This document shows, piece after piece, positions 30,865 to 37,944 of a DNA stretch of 37,944 bases (the stretch's first letter is position 1; the number at the start of each line of letters is the position of its first letter). The translations under genes and the position numbers were made by a program. The stretch comes from an uncultured Clostridia bacterium. GTDB lineage: Bacteria > Bacillota > Clostridia > TANB77 > CAG-508. A model generated the notes under the pieces. It was given only the letters and a program-made list of their open reading frames with translations. It was not told the origin of the DNA and did no database searches. The stretch spans positions 1 to 37,944 of the forward strand of contig CAKOVG010000009.1 in NCBI GenBank assembly GCA_934121875.1, written 5' to 3'.

Positions 30865-31290
30865 TTAAACCTTATCAGCTGTTGTGAATTCTGTAATTAC
30901 ACCTTTTTCAACTTTTACTGTATGAGTATATTTTGTTGTTGTTACAGTAAATGTTTGTTCAGCATCTTTAGCAATAATTCCATCTGCTGCTATTGTAACA
31001 TCAGTTGCTGAAATTGTATATCCTGAAGTTGGTAAGTATTTTGCGATCATTGCAGCAAATGTGCTTTTTACTGTTATGCTGCTGTCATATGCTTCGATTA
31101 AAGCTTCTGCTTGTGTGTTACTTACAGCATCTCTAATTGATGCTTCTTCAGCTTTTGCTTGAGCTTTTTTAGCATTAGAGAATATTCCATTATCGCTTAA
31201 AGCATATGTGATAGTAACACCAGCTAAGATTAATAATACAACTATTGTAATTACTAATGCAATAAGTGTAATACCTTTCTCATTTCTCAT
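30865..31290 (-). CDS. pilA: Major pilin (type IV prepilin)
   Basis: This 141-residue protein has a 6-residue leader (MRNEKG) and a mature start ITLIALVITIVVLLILAGVTI. A helix (NAKKAQAKAEEASIRDAV) and an Ala/Thr-rich C-terminal domain without cysteines follow. Residue +5 is Ala, not Glu, as seen in a common clostridial pilin-like group. Its place after pilM-N-O-P, the strong ribosome binding site (AAAGGAG) and the following hairpin support its being the major subunit. Confidence 0.88.
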   Translation of the reverse strand: MRNEKGITLIALVITIVVLLILAGVTITYALSDNGIFSNAKKAQAKAEEASIRDAVSNTQAEALIEAYDSSITVKSTFAAMIAKYLPTSGYTISATDVTIAADGIIAKDAEQTFTVTTTKYTHTVKVEKGVITEFTTADKV

Positions 31291-31354
31291 AGTTTATTAC
31301 TCCTTTCTTCTTTAGATTTTTTGTATATATTTAATTAATAAATATAACCGTAAA

Positions 31355-31765
31355 TTATTTGGTGTCTGTGTTATTATAAAATAACGTATTCTTTGAGTCA
31401 TCTTTTATACCAGTGTTTGTTTCTGATCCTTGATTAGTTCCTGTATTATCTGTAGAATTATTTACATTATCTACATCCATACTTTCTGAAAAAGGGTTTC
31501 TTTTTCCAGTAGTATATGAATCTGTTTGCCTGTATACTTTAAGATCTGTTGCATCTATTTGATATGTTATTTCTTCTTTTTCACTCTCAGAAATTTGTTC
31601 TTCAATTTTTTCTTTTATATTTTCTGGTGTTGTATATGTTGCTAGTTTATTTGGTATTACTTTGTTTGTAGGAATATAATTATAAAATATAACTCCTAAT
31701 ATTAGCACAATTGCAATACATAATAGCAACATTATAAATGTTTCTTTTATAATTGACTTAAACAT
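31355..31765 (-). CDS. PilP-like pilus alignment protein
   Basis: This 136-residue protein has an N-terminal membrane segment (ETFIMLLLCIAIVLILGVIFY), a helical charged stretch and the segment GKRNPFSE, which matches the G+RNPF motif of PilP. The tail is Asn/Thr/Asp-rich and disordered. The C-terminal beta-sandwich of PilP is missing. Its position after pilO makes a shortened PilP likely. Confidence 0.65.
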   Translation of the reverse strand: MFKSIIKETFIMLLLCIAIVLILGVIFYNYIPTNKVIPNKLATYTTPENIKEKIEEQISESEKEEITYQIDATDLKVYRQTDSYTTGKRNPFSESMDVDNVNNSTDNTGTNQGSETNTGIKDDSKNTLFYNNTDTK

Positions 31766-31783
31766 TTTTCCTCCTTTATGAGT

Positions 31784-32431
31784 TTATTGAGCTGTGTTTT
31801 TGGCTTGTTCATTTGTAGTAACTTGTGTGTTTTCGTTTGTAGTACTTTGTGTTGCAGGTGCTTGTGTTGTTTCTGATTTAACTGTAACATTTCTTGTAAT
31901 GAATGTTGCCTGTAATGTACTACCAAATGATTGTATTAGTTTGAAATTTTCTATTGTAAAACCTAATCTACTATCATTTTCAATTGCTGTAACAAACTCA
32001 AGTATTGGTACATAATCTCCAGCAACCGTAAATTCAATAGTATTATTGTTTTTTGGAGTGTAATTAAGGTTTACTCCTTTTGCTGTCGAATGTCTCCCTA
32101 ATACTGTCCATAAAAATTCTACTGTATATGTTTCTACTGTACTAGCTTTTAACAATTCTGCTTTTGTACTTACATTTGCTAAATCTAGGTATTCATTTTC
32201 TGCTTTAAGCAATTGAGATACACTAGAATTTAATTTTTCATTAACATCTGGATAAGTACTATTTATTAATGTTTCTGTTGTAGTGATTTTTTCTGTTAAT
32301 TTATCATTTTCATTTACAATTTGATTTGCACTTAAAATTTTAAAATTTCCTAGCGTTAATCCTTTGAAGATTACAAAATAAGCCATGATAATTAACAATA
32401 CTATTATAATACTAATTAAAATTTTTCTCAT
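31784..32431 (-). CDS. pilO: PilO-like pilus inner-membrane protein
   Basis: This 215-residue protein has one N-terminal membrane segment (ILISIIIVLLIIMAYFVIF), a coiled-coil region (NDKLTEKITTTETLINSTYPDVNEKL and onwards) and a ferredoxin-like domain (TIEFTVAGDYVPILEFVTAIENDSRLGFTIENF). This is the PilO layout. Its ATG overlaps the stop of pilMN by four bases (ATGA), so the two are translationally coupled. Confidence 0.85.
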   Translation of the reverse strand: MRKILISIIIVLLIIMAYFVIFKGLTLGNFKILSANQIVNENDKLTEKITTTETLINSTYPDVNEKLNSSVSQLLKAENEYLDLANVSTKAELLKASTVETYTVEFLWTVLGRHSTAKGVNLNYTPKNNNTIEFTVAGDYVPILEFVTAIENDSRLGFTIENFKLIQSFGSTLQATFITRNVTVKSETTQAPATQSTTNENTQVTTNEQAKNTAQ

Positions 32432-34062
32432 GGCATATCTCCTTCTATAGTAACTTTTACTACTTCTCCATTTTTTTCTCCTAAGTTAGAGGTTACTGTA
32501 CTTGGTACTAGTATTCCTTTTGTTTTTAGTATAGTTTTAAAGTAGCCAAGTTGTTCATACTTTTTAGATTGTGCTTGTATTATAACATGTTTTCCACTTG
32601 TGTTCTCTATAGAAACAATTTGTACGCCTTTTGGCATATCTGTCATTATTGCACTAAGTAAATCTGGTATGTTATTTCTATTTTTATTTTTTTCTGATAC
32701 TTGTTCACTAATATTTTTTAAATTTTGTGATAAACGCTGATATTCACTTGTTTTTGCATTTACCCCTTGAATATCCTTGTTTACTGCTTCTATTTGTGTT
32801 TGTGTATCTTGTTCAACCTCTAAAATTGCTATATTTTTTTCGTTTATAGCATTTGCTAAATAAATAGAAAAAACTGTGTATACTGCTATTAGTAATAAGA
32901 ATCCTCCAAGTGTTCTAAGTAACCATCTTTCAGTATTATCTACTTTTCCTTTAAGGCTCATATTAAACGTAATAGAGGGTACTTTTGATGTTTTATTTTC
33001 ACCTGTTTCTGATTTTTTTATATTTAATTTTCCTAATAATTCATCAAAACTGCTTTTTAATGTTTGTTTTTTAAAGTTTATATCTTTTATTCCATATCCA
33101 AGCCCTTGTAATGCCAAAGCTGCAGCTGAGTTTACTTCTACATAATCTTTGATATTTATTTTAGCTGTATCTTTAACAAAAAATGGCTTTAAAATTTCAC
33201 ATTTTTCCATTCCTAATACTTCTTGAAAGTATAAGTCAATATTATTAACTACTGACAAAGTACCTGTTAAATAAACTCTTTCTATTTTCAATGTATTGTC
33301 AGCTATTATTTCTTTTATTTTGGTAGCAATTTTATATAATGTAGGCATAATATTATCTAAGTATTCATTTTCTTCTTCTTGTAGCTCTTGCCCTTCCATA
33401 GTATATATAGTGCTATTTTTACAAATTTCATAAGCTTTTGAGTATGAATTTTCTTTTATTGCAATTTGATCTAGTACTTCTGCTGCACCTTCTTCTATTT
33501 TATCTATTTGATAAATTTTTTGATCAGCAATTGTTGTAATTGTTGTTTGATTTTCCATGTTAACAATTAGAACATTTTCTTTTTGTTTTAAATTTGCAAT
33601 ATTAGAAATGCTTATTGATATTGGTGCTATTGTTGAAACTTTGAATTCTGTAAAAGGTTGCTCCAAATTGGCTAAAGCTATTTTATTTGTAGAAACATGT
33701 ACTACTTTTATTTTTTCTTTATCCTCTACACTGTTTACAAGTATATATCTTGTTTCTACTCCGCTTTTGTTAATTCCTTTGTCTAAACAGAATGATTCAA
33801 ATTCTGTTTGTATAGCTTTTTTTAAGTCTGTTTTGTTTAATAAATTAAACATGTAAAAGTATTGGTATGCTTCTTCTGATAAGTTTATACTAATTTGTGT
33901 ATTGAAACTATAAGTGTCATTTATTATTTGGTTTATTGCTGTTCCCAATTTGTCATAAAATTTTATTCCAAATGACTCAATTTTTAAGGCTTCATGCTCT
34001 TTGGAAACTTTAGCATATTTAATTACATTTGGTTCTATATAAAGTCCTAAACAACTGGCCAT
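32428..34062 (-). CDS. PilM-PilN fusion protein
   Basis: In this 544-residue protein, residues 1 to about 310 are an actin-like PilM (LGLYIEPNVIKYAKVS start, with VLIVNMENQTTITTIADQKIY and VYLTGTLSVVNNIDLYFQ). After a linker, a membrane segment (WLLRTLGGFLLLIAVYTVFSIYLANAI), a coiled coil and a PilN-like domain (IPDLLSAIMTDMPKGVQIVSIENT) follow. In most type IV pilus systems PilM binds the N-terminal tail of PilN; here the two are joined. It is the first gene of the pilus operon. Confidence 0.88.
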   Translation of the reverse strand: MASCLGLYIEPNVIKYAKVSKEHEALKIESFGIKFYDKLGTAINQIINDTYSFNTQISINLSEEAYQYFYMFNLLNKTDLKKAIQTEFESFCLDKGINKSGVETRYILVNSVEDKEKIKVVHVSTNKIALANLEQPFTEFKVSTIAPISISISNIANLKQKENVLIVNMENQTTITTIADQKIYQIDKIEEGAAEVLDQIAIKENSYSKAYEICKNSTIYTMEGQELQEEENEYLDNIMPTLYKIATKIKEIIADNTLKIERVYLTGTLSVVNNIDLYFQEVLGMEKCEILKPFFVKDTAKINIKDYVEVNSAAALALQGLGYGIKDINFKKQTLKSSFDELLGKLNIKKSETGENKTSKVPSITFNMSLKGKVDNTERWLLRTLGGFLLLIAVYTVFSIYLANAINEKNIAILEVEQDTQTQIEAVNKDIQGVNAKTSEYQRLSQNLKNISEQVSEKNKNRNNIPDLLSAIMTDMPKGVQIVSIENTSGKHVIIQAQSKKYEQLGYFKTILKTKGILVPSTVTSNLGEKNGEVVKVTIEGDMP

Positions 34063-34226
34063 TTTTTTCTCCTTTGTTTTAAAATAATTTTTTTATTATT
34101 ATGTTTGACATTTTTCTTAAAAACATACTTGTAATTCTTCTTAATTTGACATATTTTTACCATTTGATATTAATATTTTATATGTTTTTCTATAAAAGTC
34201 AATATGGTTTTTTTATATTTAATATA

Positions 34227-34255
34227 ATTGTAACACTTTTGTAATATAACTGTAA
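34227..34255 (-). promoter_or_regulatory. Probable pilus operon promoter with 11-base phased TTACA repeats
   Basis: On the minus strand TTACAG (34250-34255), a 17-base spacer ending in TGT and TACAAT (34227-34232) give an extended -10 promoter. The motif TTACA occurs three times at exactly 11-base steps (plus-strand TGTAA at 34229, 34240 and 34251), one per helical turn. The leader to the pilMN start is about 155 bases. No riboswitch consensus is recognised in it. Other weak promoters are possible. Confidence 0.5.
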
Positions 34256-34270
34256 TATTTTTTCAAAATA

Positions 34271-34302
34271 AAAAAATACCTCTATATATAGAGATATTTT
34301 TT
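34271..34302 (-). terminator. Terminator after uppP
   Basis: AAAAAATA and TATTTTTT flank the palindrome CTCTATATATAGAG with one mismatch on each side, just after the uppP stop, ending in a T-run on the minus strand. Confidence 0.8.
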
Positions 34303-34306
34303 TATA

Positions 34307-35110
34307 TTATCTTATAAAATATATTGCAATTATTACTATACCAAATATAATGCGATATATGGCAAAAACTTTAAAACTTCCTTTTTTTAAGTAATTCATT
34401 AAGAATTTTATAACTAAGAAGCCTACTATAAAACTAACTAATATTCCTAAAATAAGAGATAGATCAAATTGAAATTTATTCAAATCAAATATAGCAGCTG
34501 CTAACGTTATTGGCATTGCCAACATAAATGAAAACTTTGCTGCACTTTCTCTGTCTATTTTTAAAACTCTTGCTGTAGTCATTGTAATTCCAGAACGTGA
34601 GACTCCTGGAAAAGCTGCCGCTAACGCTTGTGATATTCCTATTAAAATTGATTGTTTTAAAGATATGTGTTCATAATCTATTTTTGATTTTGATTTTTTG
34701 TCTGCTATGTATAAAACTATTCCCATTACAATTAAAGAAATTGCTATTATTATCATTTGCGTATTTATGCTATCACCCATTATTTTTTTTGAAATTTTGT
34801 CTAATACTAAACTTAAAATACCTGCTGGTATAGTTGCAATAACTAAATGCCAAAAAATTTTACCTTCTGTGGTGTCTTCTTTTTTTATTACTTTGTTTAC
34901 ACCTGCTTTTAATAAATTAAACCAATCTTTAAAGAAAAATATAATTAATGCTAGTAAAGTTCCTATATGCAATGCAACATCCATACCATCTGATAATGCG
35001 TTCCAATTAAAAATCCAAGGGAATACATTTAAATGTGCTGAACTTGAAATTGGCAAAAACTCTGTCAATCCTTGAACAGCGCCTAAAATTATTGATTGAT
35101 ATATCTCCAT
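34307..35110 (-). CDS. uppP: Undecaprenyl-diphosphate phosphatase UppP (BacA)
   Basis: The ATG at 35110 is chosen because AAAGGAA lies 8 bases upstream; the longer Lys/Asn-rich open frame overlaps the previous gene without a signal. The 267-residue membrane protein has the two UppP signatures, QGLTEFLPISSSAHL at the N terminus and PGVSRSGITM near residue 175. It recycles the lipid carrier for peptidoglycan by removing a phosphate from undecaprenyl diphosphate and gives bacitracin tolerance. Confidence 0.95.
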   Translation of the reverse strand: MEIYQSIILGAVQGLTEFLPISSSAHLNVFPWIFNWNALSDGMDVALHIGTLLALIIFFFKDWFNLLKAGVNKVIKKEDTTEGKIFWHLVIATIPAGILSLVLDKISKKIMGDSINTQMIIIAISLIVMGIVLYIADKKSKSKIDYEHISLKQSILIGISQALAAAFPGVSRSGITMTTARVLKIDRESAAKFSFMLAMPITLAAAIFDLNKFQFDLSLILGILVSFIVGFLVIKFLMNYLKKGSFKVFAIYRIIFGIVIIAIYFIR

Positions 35111-35153
35111 TTTCATTTTCCTTTCTATATTATTGTATGATTTTTTTGTATTA

Positions 35154-36353
35154 TTATTCTTTTTGTTTTTCTTCTTTTTGAATTTCATTTTGTTTTATTT
35201 TTTTTGCTATTTGAATGTCTTCTTTGCTTAAGTTTTTAACTAATATACAAGTTTTCATCAGATGATTATTTACATTTTTTTCTTTTTTGTTCAGTGTATT
35301 TTTTACTCTTTTTACATCTTCTTGTGGAGGATTTATTTTTTCTTTTATCGATGTAAATATAGGATCTCTTTGCACTTGTTTATATATTTTAGAGTCTAAT
35401 TCAACTGCAACATTCATATAATTTTTTGCTTTGTCCTCATCACCTTTTAACAAAGCAATTTGTGAAAGATAATAATATGAGCCTGCTTCTAAATCTTCCT
35501 GTTTACTAGACTGCATAAAATATTTTTCTGCTTCTTTCAAATCTCCATAAATTAATGCAATCTGTCCTAAGTTTAATTTTGCATTATATGCCAAACTATT
35601 TATATCTGCTGCTTTTTCATAAAATTCCTTTGCCCTTTGAAAATCATTTATCATTGTATATGCCATTCCTAGGTTATAATATAAATCATAACTAGCAGGA
35701 TGATATCTAAGAGCTGTCATATATATTGATATTGCCTCTTTGTATCTTTCTTCTTCAAAAAGCAACTCACCTAATAAATTGCTTGCCTTCTCATATTCTG
35801 GTTTTTGTTTTATTATTTCTCCAAGAATTTCAATAGCTTGTTCATTTTGTTTATTTTTATTTAAATTTTCACAAAGTTTATATGTAGATACAAAGTCATT
35901 TCTTTTTAAGTCTGTTACTCTCATGTATTCGCTAATTGCTGCTTCATAGTTTTCTTCTTTTTCATAAAATTCAGCCATTAGTTTGTGTGCCACATAACTA
36001 TTAGGATTTTTGTTCAAAAAATTAGCTATTATTTTTTTTGCTTGTTCTTGTTTTCCAAATTTATTTAGAATTTTAGCTTTGGTTTCATTGAACAACTCTG
36101 GAAAATCCACATCTTTTGCTTGTTCCATCCATAGTATTATGCATGGCATAATTATTGAAAATATATAAACTATTATTTTTGAAAAATAATTTAGCTTTAT
36201 ATTAAAAATTAATTCTGTAAAGTTAATAGCAATTCCTATAAACTCCATAGCAAGCATATATATATAACTTGTATCATTTTTCTTTATCAATTTTAAAAAA
36301 GTAATTGTAAAAAATGCCAGTGATAATACACTAAAAAATATTTTTTCAAACAT
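35154..36353 (-). CDS. Membrane-anchored TPR protein
   Basis: This 399-residue protein has three or four hydrophobic segments in the first 85 residues (including FFSVLSLAFFTITFLKLI and IVYIFSIIMPCIILWM), then about six TPR repeats (residues about 100-340). Examples are PNSYVAHKLMAEFYEKEENYEAAI-type and ASYDLYYNLGMAYTMINDF-type units. The tail is Lys/Glu-rich. TPR proteins hold protein partners; the partner is unknown. It starts 12 bases after ppa and is probably co-transcribed with ppa and uppP. Confidence 0.85.
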   Translation of the reverse strand: MFEKIFFSVLSLAFFTITFLKLIKKNDTSYIYMLAMEFIGIAINFTELIFNIKLNYFSKIIVYIFSIIMPCIILWMEQAKDVDFPELFNETKAKILNKFGKQEQAKKIIANFLNKNPNSYVAHKLMAEFYEKEENYEAAISEYMRVTDLKRNDFVSTYKLCENLNKNKQNEQAIEILGEIIKQKPEYEKASNLLGELLFEEERYKEAISIYMTALRYHPASYDLYYNLGMAYTMINDFQRAKEFYEKAADINSLAYNAKLNLGQIALIYGDLKEAEKYFMQSSKQEDLEAGSYYYLSQIALLKGDEDKAKNYMNVAVELDSKIYKQVQRDPIFTSIKEKINPPQEDVKRVKNTLNKKEKNVNNHLMKTCILVKNLSKEDIQIAKKIKQNEIQKEEKQKE

Positions 36354-36365
36354 TATTTTATTCCT

Positions 36366-36896
36366 TTATTTACAAAATTTTTCTTTGTAGCTCGCCATAC
36401 ATTTTTCAATTATTTCTTCTGCTGCTTCTCTTCCTAATATTTTATCTACTGCAGTTTGTTTTCCTTCTAATTGCTTGTACACTTCAAAAAAGTGTTTTAT
36501 TTCTAGTGCAATTTGATGTGGTAATTCCTCAATATCATTGTATTCATTTAAAAATGGATCTTTTTTGCATATAGCAATAATTTTTTCGTCGCGTTCATTA
36601 TTATCTGTCATAATTAGAACACCTATCGGATAGCATTCAACTAATGTTAGAGGTAAAATTTCCTCTTGACATAAAACTAACACATCAAGTGGATCATTAT
36701 CTTCTGCATAAGTTCTTGGAATAAATCCATAGTTTGCAGGATAATGTGTTGATGTATATAATACTCTATCTAATTTTAGTCTTCCTGTTTCCTTGTCTAA
36801 TTCATATTTGTTTCTACAATTTTTGCTTATTTCAATAACTGAAACAAAGTCATCTTTTTTTATTCTTTCTTCTCTTATATCATGCCAAATATTCAT
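36366..36896 (-). CDS. ppa: Inorganic pyrophosphatase, family I
   Basis: The ATG at 36896 gives 176 residues, the usual length. It carries the family I signature DNDPLDVLV, preceded by YPANYGFIPRTYAE, and the later DxxPHQI-like region (ELPHQIALEIKHFFEVYK). It hydrolyses pyrophosphate in the cytoplasm using Mg. Its ATG overlaps the stop of the upstream small gene by four bases (ATGA). Confidence 0.96.
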   Translation of the reverse strand: MNIWHDIREERIKKDDFVSVIEISKNCRNKYELDKETGRLKLDRVLYTSTHYPANYGFIPRTYAEDNDPLDVLVLCQEEILPLTLVECYPIGVLIMTDNNERDEKIIAICKKDPFLNEYNDIEELPHQIALEIKHFFEVYKQLEGKQTAVDKILGREAAEEIIEKCMASYKEKFCK

Positions 36897-37111
36897 TTTT
36901 TCTTTTCTTCCTTTCTCATTTCTTTGTATATTTTTTTGCACAATTCCGGAAAACTCATTCCTGAAACATAGCCCAGAGTTGGTGATGTTAAATAATTATT
37001 TTCTATAGCTATTTTGTTCCATTCTTTTTCCGTAGGTATAATTTTAGTCCCTGTTATGTATTTTGTCAATACTTCTATGCTTTCTTTATAATATTCTTCA
37101 TAATTTGCCAT
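36893..37111 (-). CDS. Small protein of unknown function coupled to ppa
   Basis: From the ATG at 37111 the product has 72 residues; an ATG four codons earlier touches the ribosome binding site (AAGGAAGGG) and is less likely. Sequence features: MANYEEYYKESIEVLTKYIT, a PTEKEWNKIAIENNYLTSPTLGY segment that looks like a small winged or homeodomain-like helical unit, and a Lys-rich end. No family is named with confidence. It opens the operon with ppa, TPR and uppP. Confidence 0.7.
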   Translation of the reverse strand: MANYEEYYKESIEVLTKYITGTKIIPTEKEWNKIAIENNYLTSPTLGYVSGMSFPELCKKIYKEMRKEEKKK

Positions 37112-37157
37112 ATTTAACTTCATCCCTTCCTTGAGTATAATCTTTTATTCATCTTTT

Positions 37158-37186
37158 ATTTTATTCTAATATAGAAAAAATCGCAA
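37158..37186 (-). promoter_or_regulatory. Promoter of the ppa-TPR-uppP operon
   Basis: On the minus strand TTGCGA (37181-37186), a 17-base spacer and TAAAAT (37158-37163) lie about 45 bases before the first gene. Confidence 0.6.
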
Positions 37187-37218
37187 GTATTTTTTTATAT
37201 TTATTTACAACAAGAAGA

Positions 37219-37256
37219 GCACCCAAATGTCAGATTTTATCTAACATTTTAGGTGC
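37219..37256 (-). terminator. Hairpin after the DUF6514-like gene
   Basis: The arms 37219-37235 and 37239-37256 pair over about 15 bp with two interruptions around TTT, 7 bases after the gene's stop. A clean T-tract is missing on the minus strand, so its strength as a terminator is uncertain. Confidence 0.55.
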
Positions 37257-37262
37257 CCCACT

Positions 37263-37562
37263 TTATACTATTACAAAATCTTCTAGGATATCTTTTAATG
37301 CAATTGGTGTTACCTTGTTTTTCAAAAGTAATTCAAGCATATTATCTGCATCATTTTCTTCACTAAATATATGATTGAATTCTCTTTTTTCAATATCTAC
37401 TTCTATTTCATTAGTACAAGTTTTTATTACTCCTATACCATATGGCTTTTCTTCTGTATTTTCATTGTAGGTTTTATAATATTCTAATTGTATTGGGTTA
37501 TATATTATTTCTTCCCTATTATTGATTACAGTATTTCCATATACTTTAATGGCCTTTTCCAA
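37263..37562 (-). CDS. DUF6514-like small protein under Spo0A-type control
   Basis: This 99-residue protein starts with TTG at 37562, with AGGAGGGG 8 bases upstream (a nearby ATG is out of frame). It has KPYGIGVIKTC, a middle beta-rich part, and NMLELLLKNKVTPIALKDILEDFV at the end, which resembles the clostridial DUF6514 pattern YGIEI...NxVTPxxLxDVLED. Function is unknown; no membrane segment is present. A promoter and a pair of Spo0A boxes upstream suggest induction as cells enter stationary phase or sporulation. Confidence 0.75.
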   Translation of the reverse strand: MEKAIKVYGNTVINNREEIIYNPIQLEYYKTYNENTEEKPYGIGVIKTCTNEIEVDIEKREFNHIFSEENDADNMLELLLKNKVTPIALKDILEDFVIV

Positions 37563-37597
37563 TGCATATTCCCCTCCTTCTCATTGGTTTATTTCCT

Positions 37598-37626
37598 ATT
37601 ATATATTTAAAAGTACAAAATAGCAA
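37598..37626 (-). promoter_or_regulatory. Promoter of the DUF6514-like gene
   Basis: On the minus strand TTGCTA (37621-37626), a 17-base spacer and TATAAT (37598-37603) place the transcription start near 37591, about 30 bases before the TTG start. Confidence 0.8.
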
Positions 37627-37645
37627 GAAAATTCGTGTGACAAAA

Positions 37646-37664
37646 TTCGACATTTTTTGTCGAA
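37646..37664. promoter_or_regulatory. Inverted pair of Spo0A boxes
   Basis: TTCGACA (37646-37652), five T and TGTCGAA (37658-37664) form an inverted repeat of two Spo0A core sites. The plus-strand copy is a full TTTGTCGAA match. The centre is about 64 bases upstream of the predicted start of the DUF6514-like gene, a distance that suits activation. A weaker third site (TTTGTCACA) lies next to it. Confidence 0.6.
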
Positions 37665-37821
37665 AGTTAATGTATTTTTTATTTTAATTTCTTTTGTAGC
37701 TCTTCTCTATGAGTGATTATGTGTTTTCTTCCTTATTGTCATTTTTGAGCAAAATTTTATTTATTTTTTATACTTTTTTAGCAAATCATTTAAGTTTTTT
37801 TAACAAATTACAAAATATGTA

Positions 37822-37851
37822 TTGACAAATTTAATTATTTCGTAGTAAAAT
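37822..37851 (+). promoter_or_regulatory. tRNA-Leu promoter
   Basis: TTGACA (37822-37827), an 18-base spacer and TAAAAT (37846-37851) lie about 24 bases before the tRNA. The preceding 200 bases hold only the divergent promoter and Spo0A boxes and a stretch of AT-rich sequence (about 37670-37820) in which I see nothing. Confidence 0.75.
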
Positions 37852-37874
37852 ACTAATTGTCAGTTCAAATAAAT

Positions 37875-37944
37875 GCAGATGTGGCGGAACTGGCAGACGC
37901 ACAGGACTTAAAATCCTGCGGTTGAATAAACCGTGCCGGTTCGA
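37875..37944 (+). tRNA. tRNA-Leu, anticodon UAA (partial, 3' end cut by window)
   Basis: The acceptor strand GCAGATG is followed by TG and a leucine-type D arm (GGCGGAACTGGCAGACGC). The anticodon arm CAGGA-CTTAAAA-TCCTG has anticodon TAA. A long variable arm (CGGTTGAATAAACCG) identifies a class II tRNA. The window ends in the T loop (GGTTCGA). Confidence 0.95.

Noticed and set aside
34100..34155. Two TTTGACA sequences on the plus strand in the pilus leader as promoters or Spo0A boxes.
   Set aside because: They face away from the pilus genes with no plus-strand gene downstream, lack matched -10 elements, and carry no TGTCGAA core.
37646..37664. The inverted repeat as a possible LexA/SOS box.
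   Set aside because: The Bacillota LexA consensus has GAAC and GTTC half-sites, which are absent; TGTCGAA fits Spo0A instead.
1..37944. CRISPR arrays, prophage genes, complete insertion sequences and T-box leaders.
   Set aside because: No regularly spaced repeats, integrase, transposase, capsid or T-box consensus were found by reading both strands; this was done by eye.

Overview
This is an AT-rich (roughly 30% GC), gene-dense chromosomal segment that looks like a spore-forming, anaerobic member of Clostridia (Bacillota). The support is strong AGGAGG ribosome binding sites and canonical sigma-A promoters, sporulation genes (pdaA-like, yqfC, yqfD, bofA), consensus Spo0A boxes, subunits of an NADH-linked hydrogenase-type complex, a glmS ribozyme and a clostridial agr locus. 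A species cannot be named from the sequence alone. No phage, CRISPR array or complete insertion sequence is visible.

Layout, left to right. 1-1410: the start of an operon on the minus strand with a NuoE-like subunit and the first 280 codons of a NuoF/HydB-like subunit, which runs off the window. 1424-7383: a minus-strand operon pdaA-like, yqfC, yqfD, an unrecognised gene, ybeY, a DgkA-PAP2 fusion and a DUF3048 lipoprotein-like gene, ending in a strong terminator. 7384-10549: a complete agr quorum-sensing locus. Response regulator and kinase are on the plus strand and converge on agrB-agrD on the minus strand; agrD is only 39 codons. 10695-14543: RNA-modification genes, a palindromic 153-bp element, a small membrane protein and uvrC. 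14571-16860: glmS with its promoter and ribozyme, closed by a 35-bp perfect inverted repeat of the REPIN type. 16861-19542: bofA-yaaL (minus) and serS-engB (plus).

19556-19914 is an isolated transcription unit with its own promoter and terminator. It encodes an 81-residue protein of unknown family at about 48% GC, unlike everything around it. 19921-23924: rnj-gltX-DUF951 (minus) behind a perfect promoter and a structured leader of about 220 nt. 23931-24815: a ROK-family sugar kinase. 24838-34255: a compact type IV pilus operon on the minus strand, in the order pilM-pilN fusion, pilO, pilP-like, major pilin, prepilin peptidase, two minor pilins, pilB, pilT, pilC. 34271-37186: a small unknown gene, ppa, a TPR protein and uppP. 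37219-37664: a DUF6514-like gene with paired Spo0A boxes upstream. 37822-37944: a promoter and the 5' part of a tRNA-Leu(UAA).

The common theme is surface behaviour and cell fate: agr signalling, type IV pili, sporulation genes, cell-wall lipid carrier recycling (UppP, DgkA-PAP2, pyrophosphatase, GlmS), and Spo0A boxes at both the agr and the DUF6514 promoters. The items most worth a second look are the GC-rich orphan gene, the 153-bp palindromic element, the long-range stem around the glmS ribozyme, the hairpin that holds the bofA start codon, and the unrecognised gene standing where phoH and pgpH normally sit.
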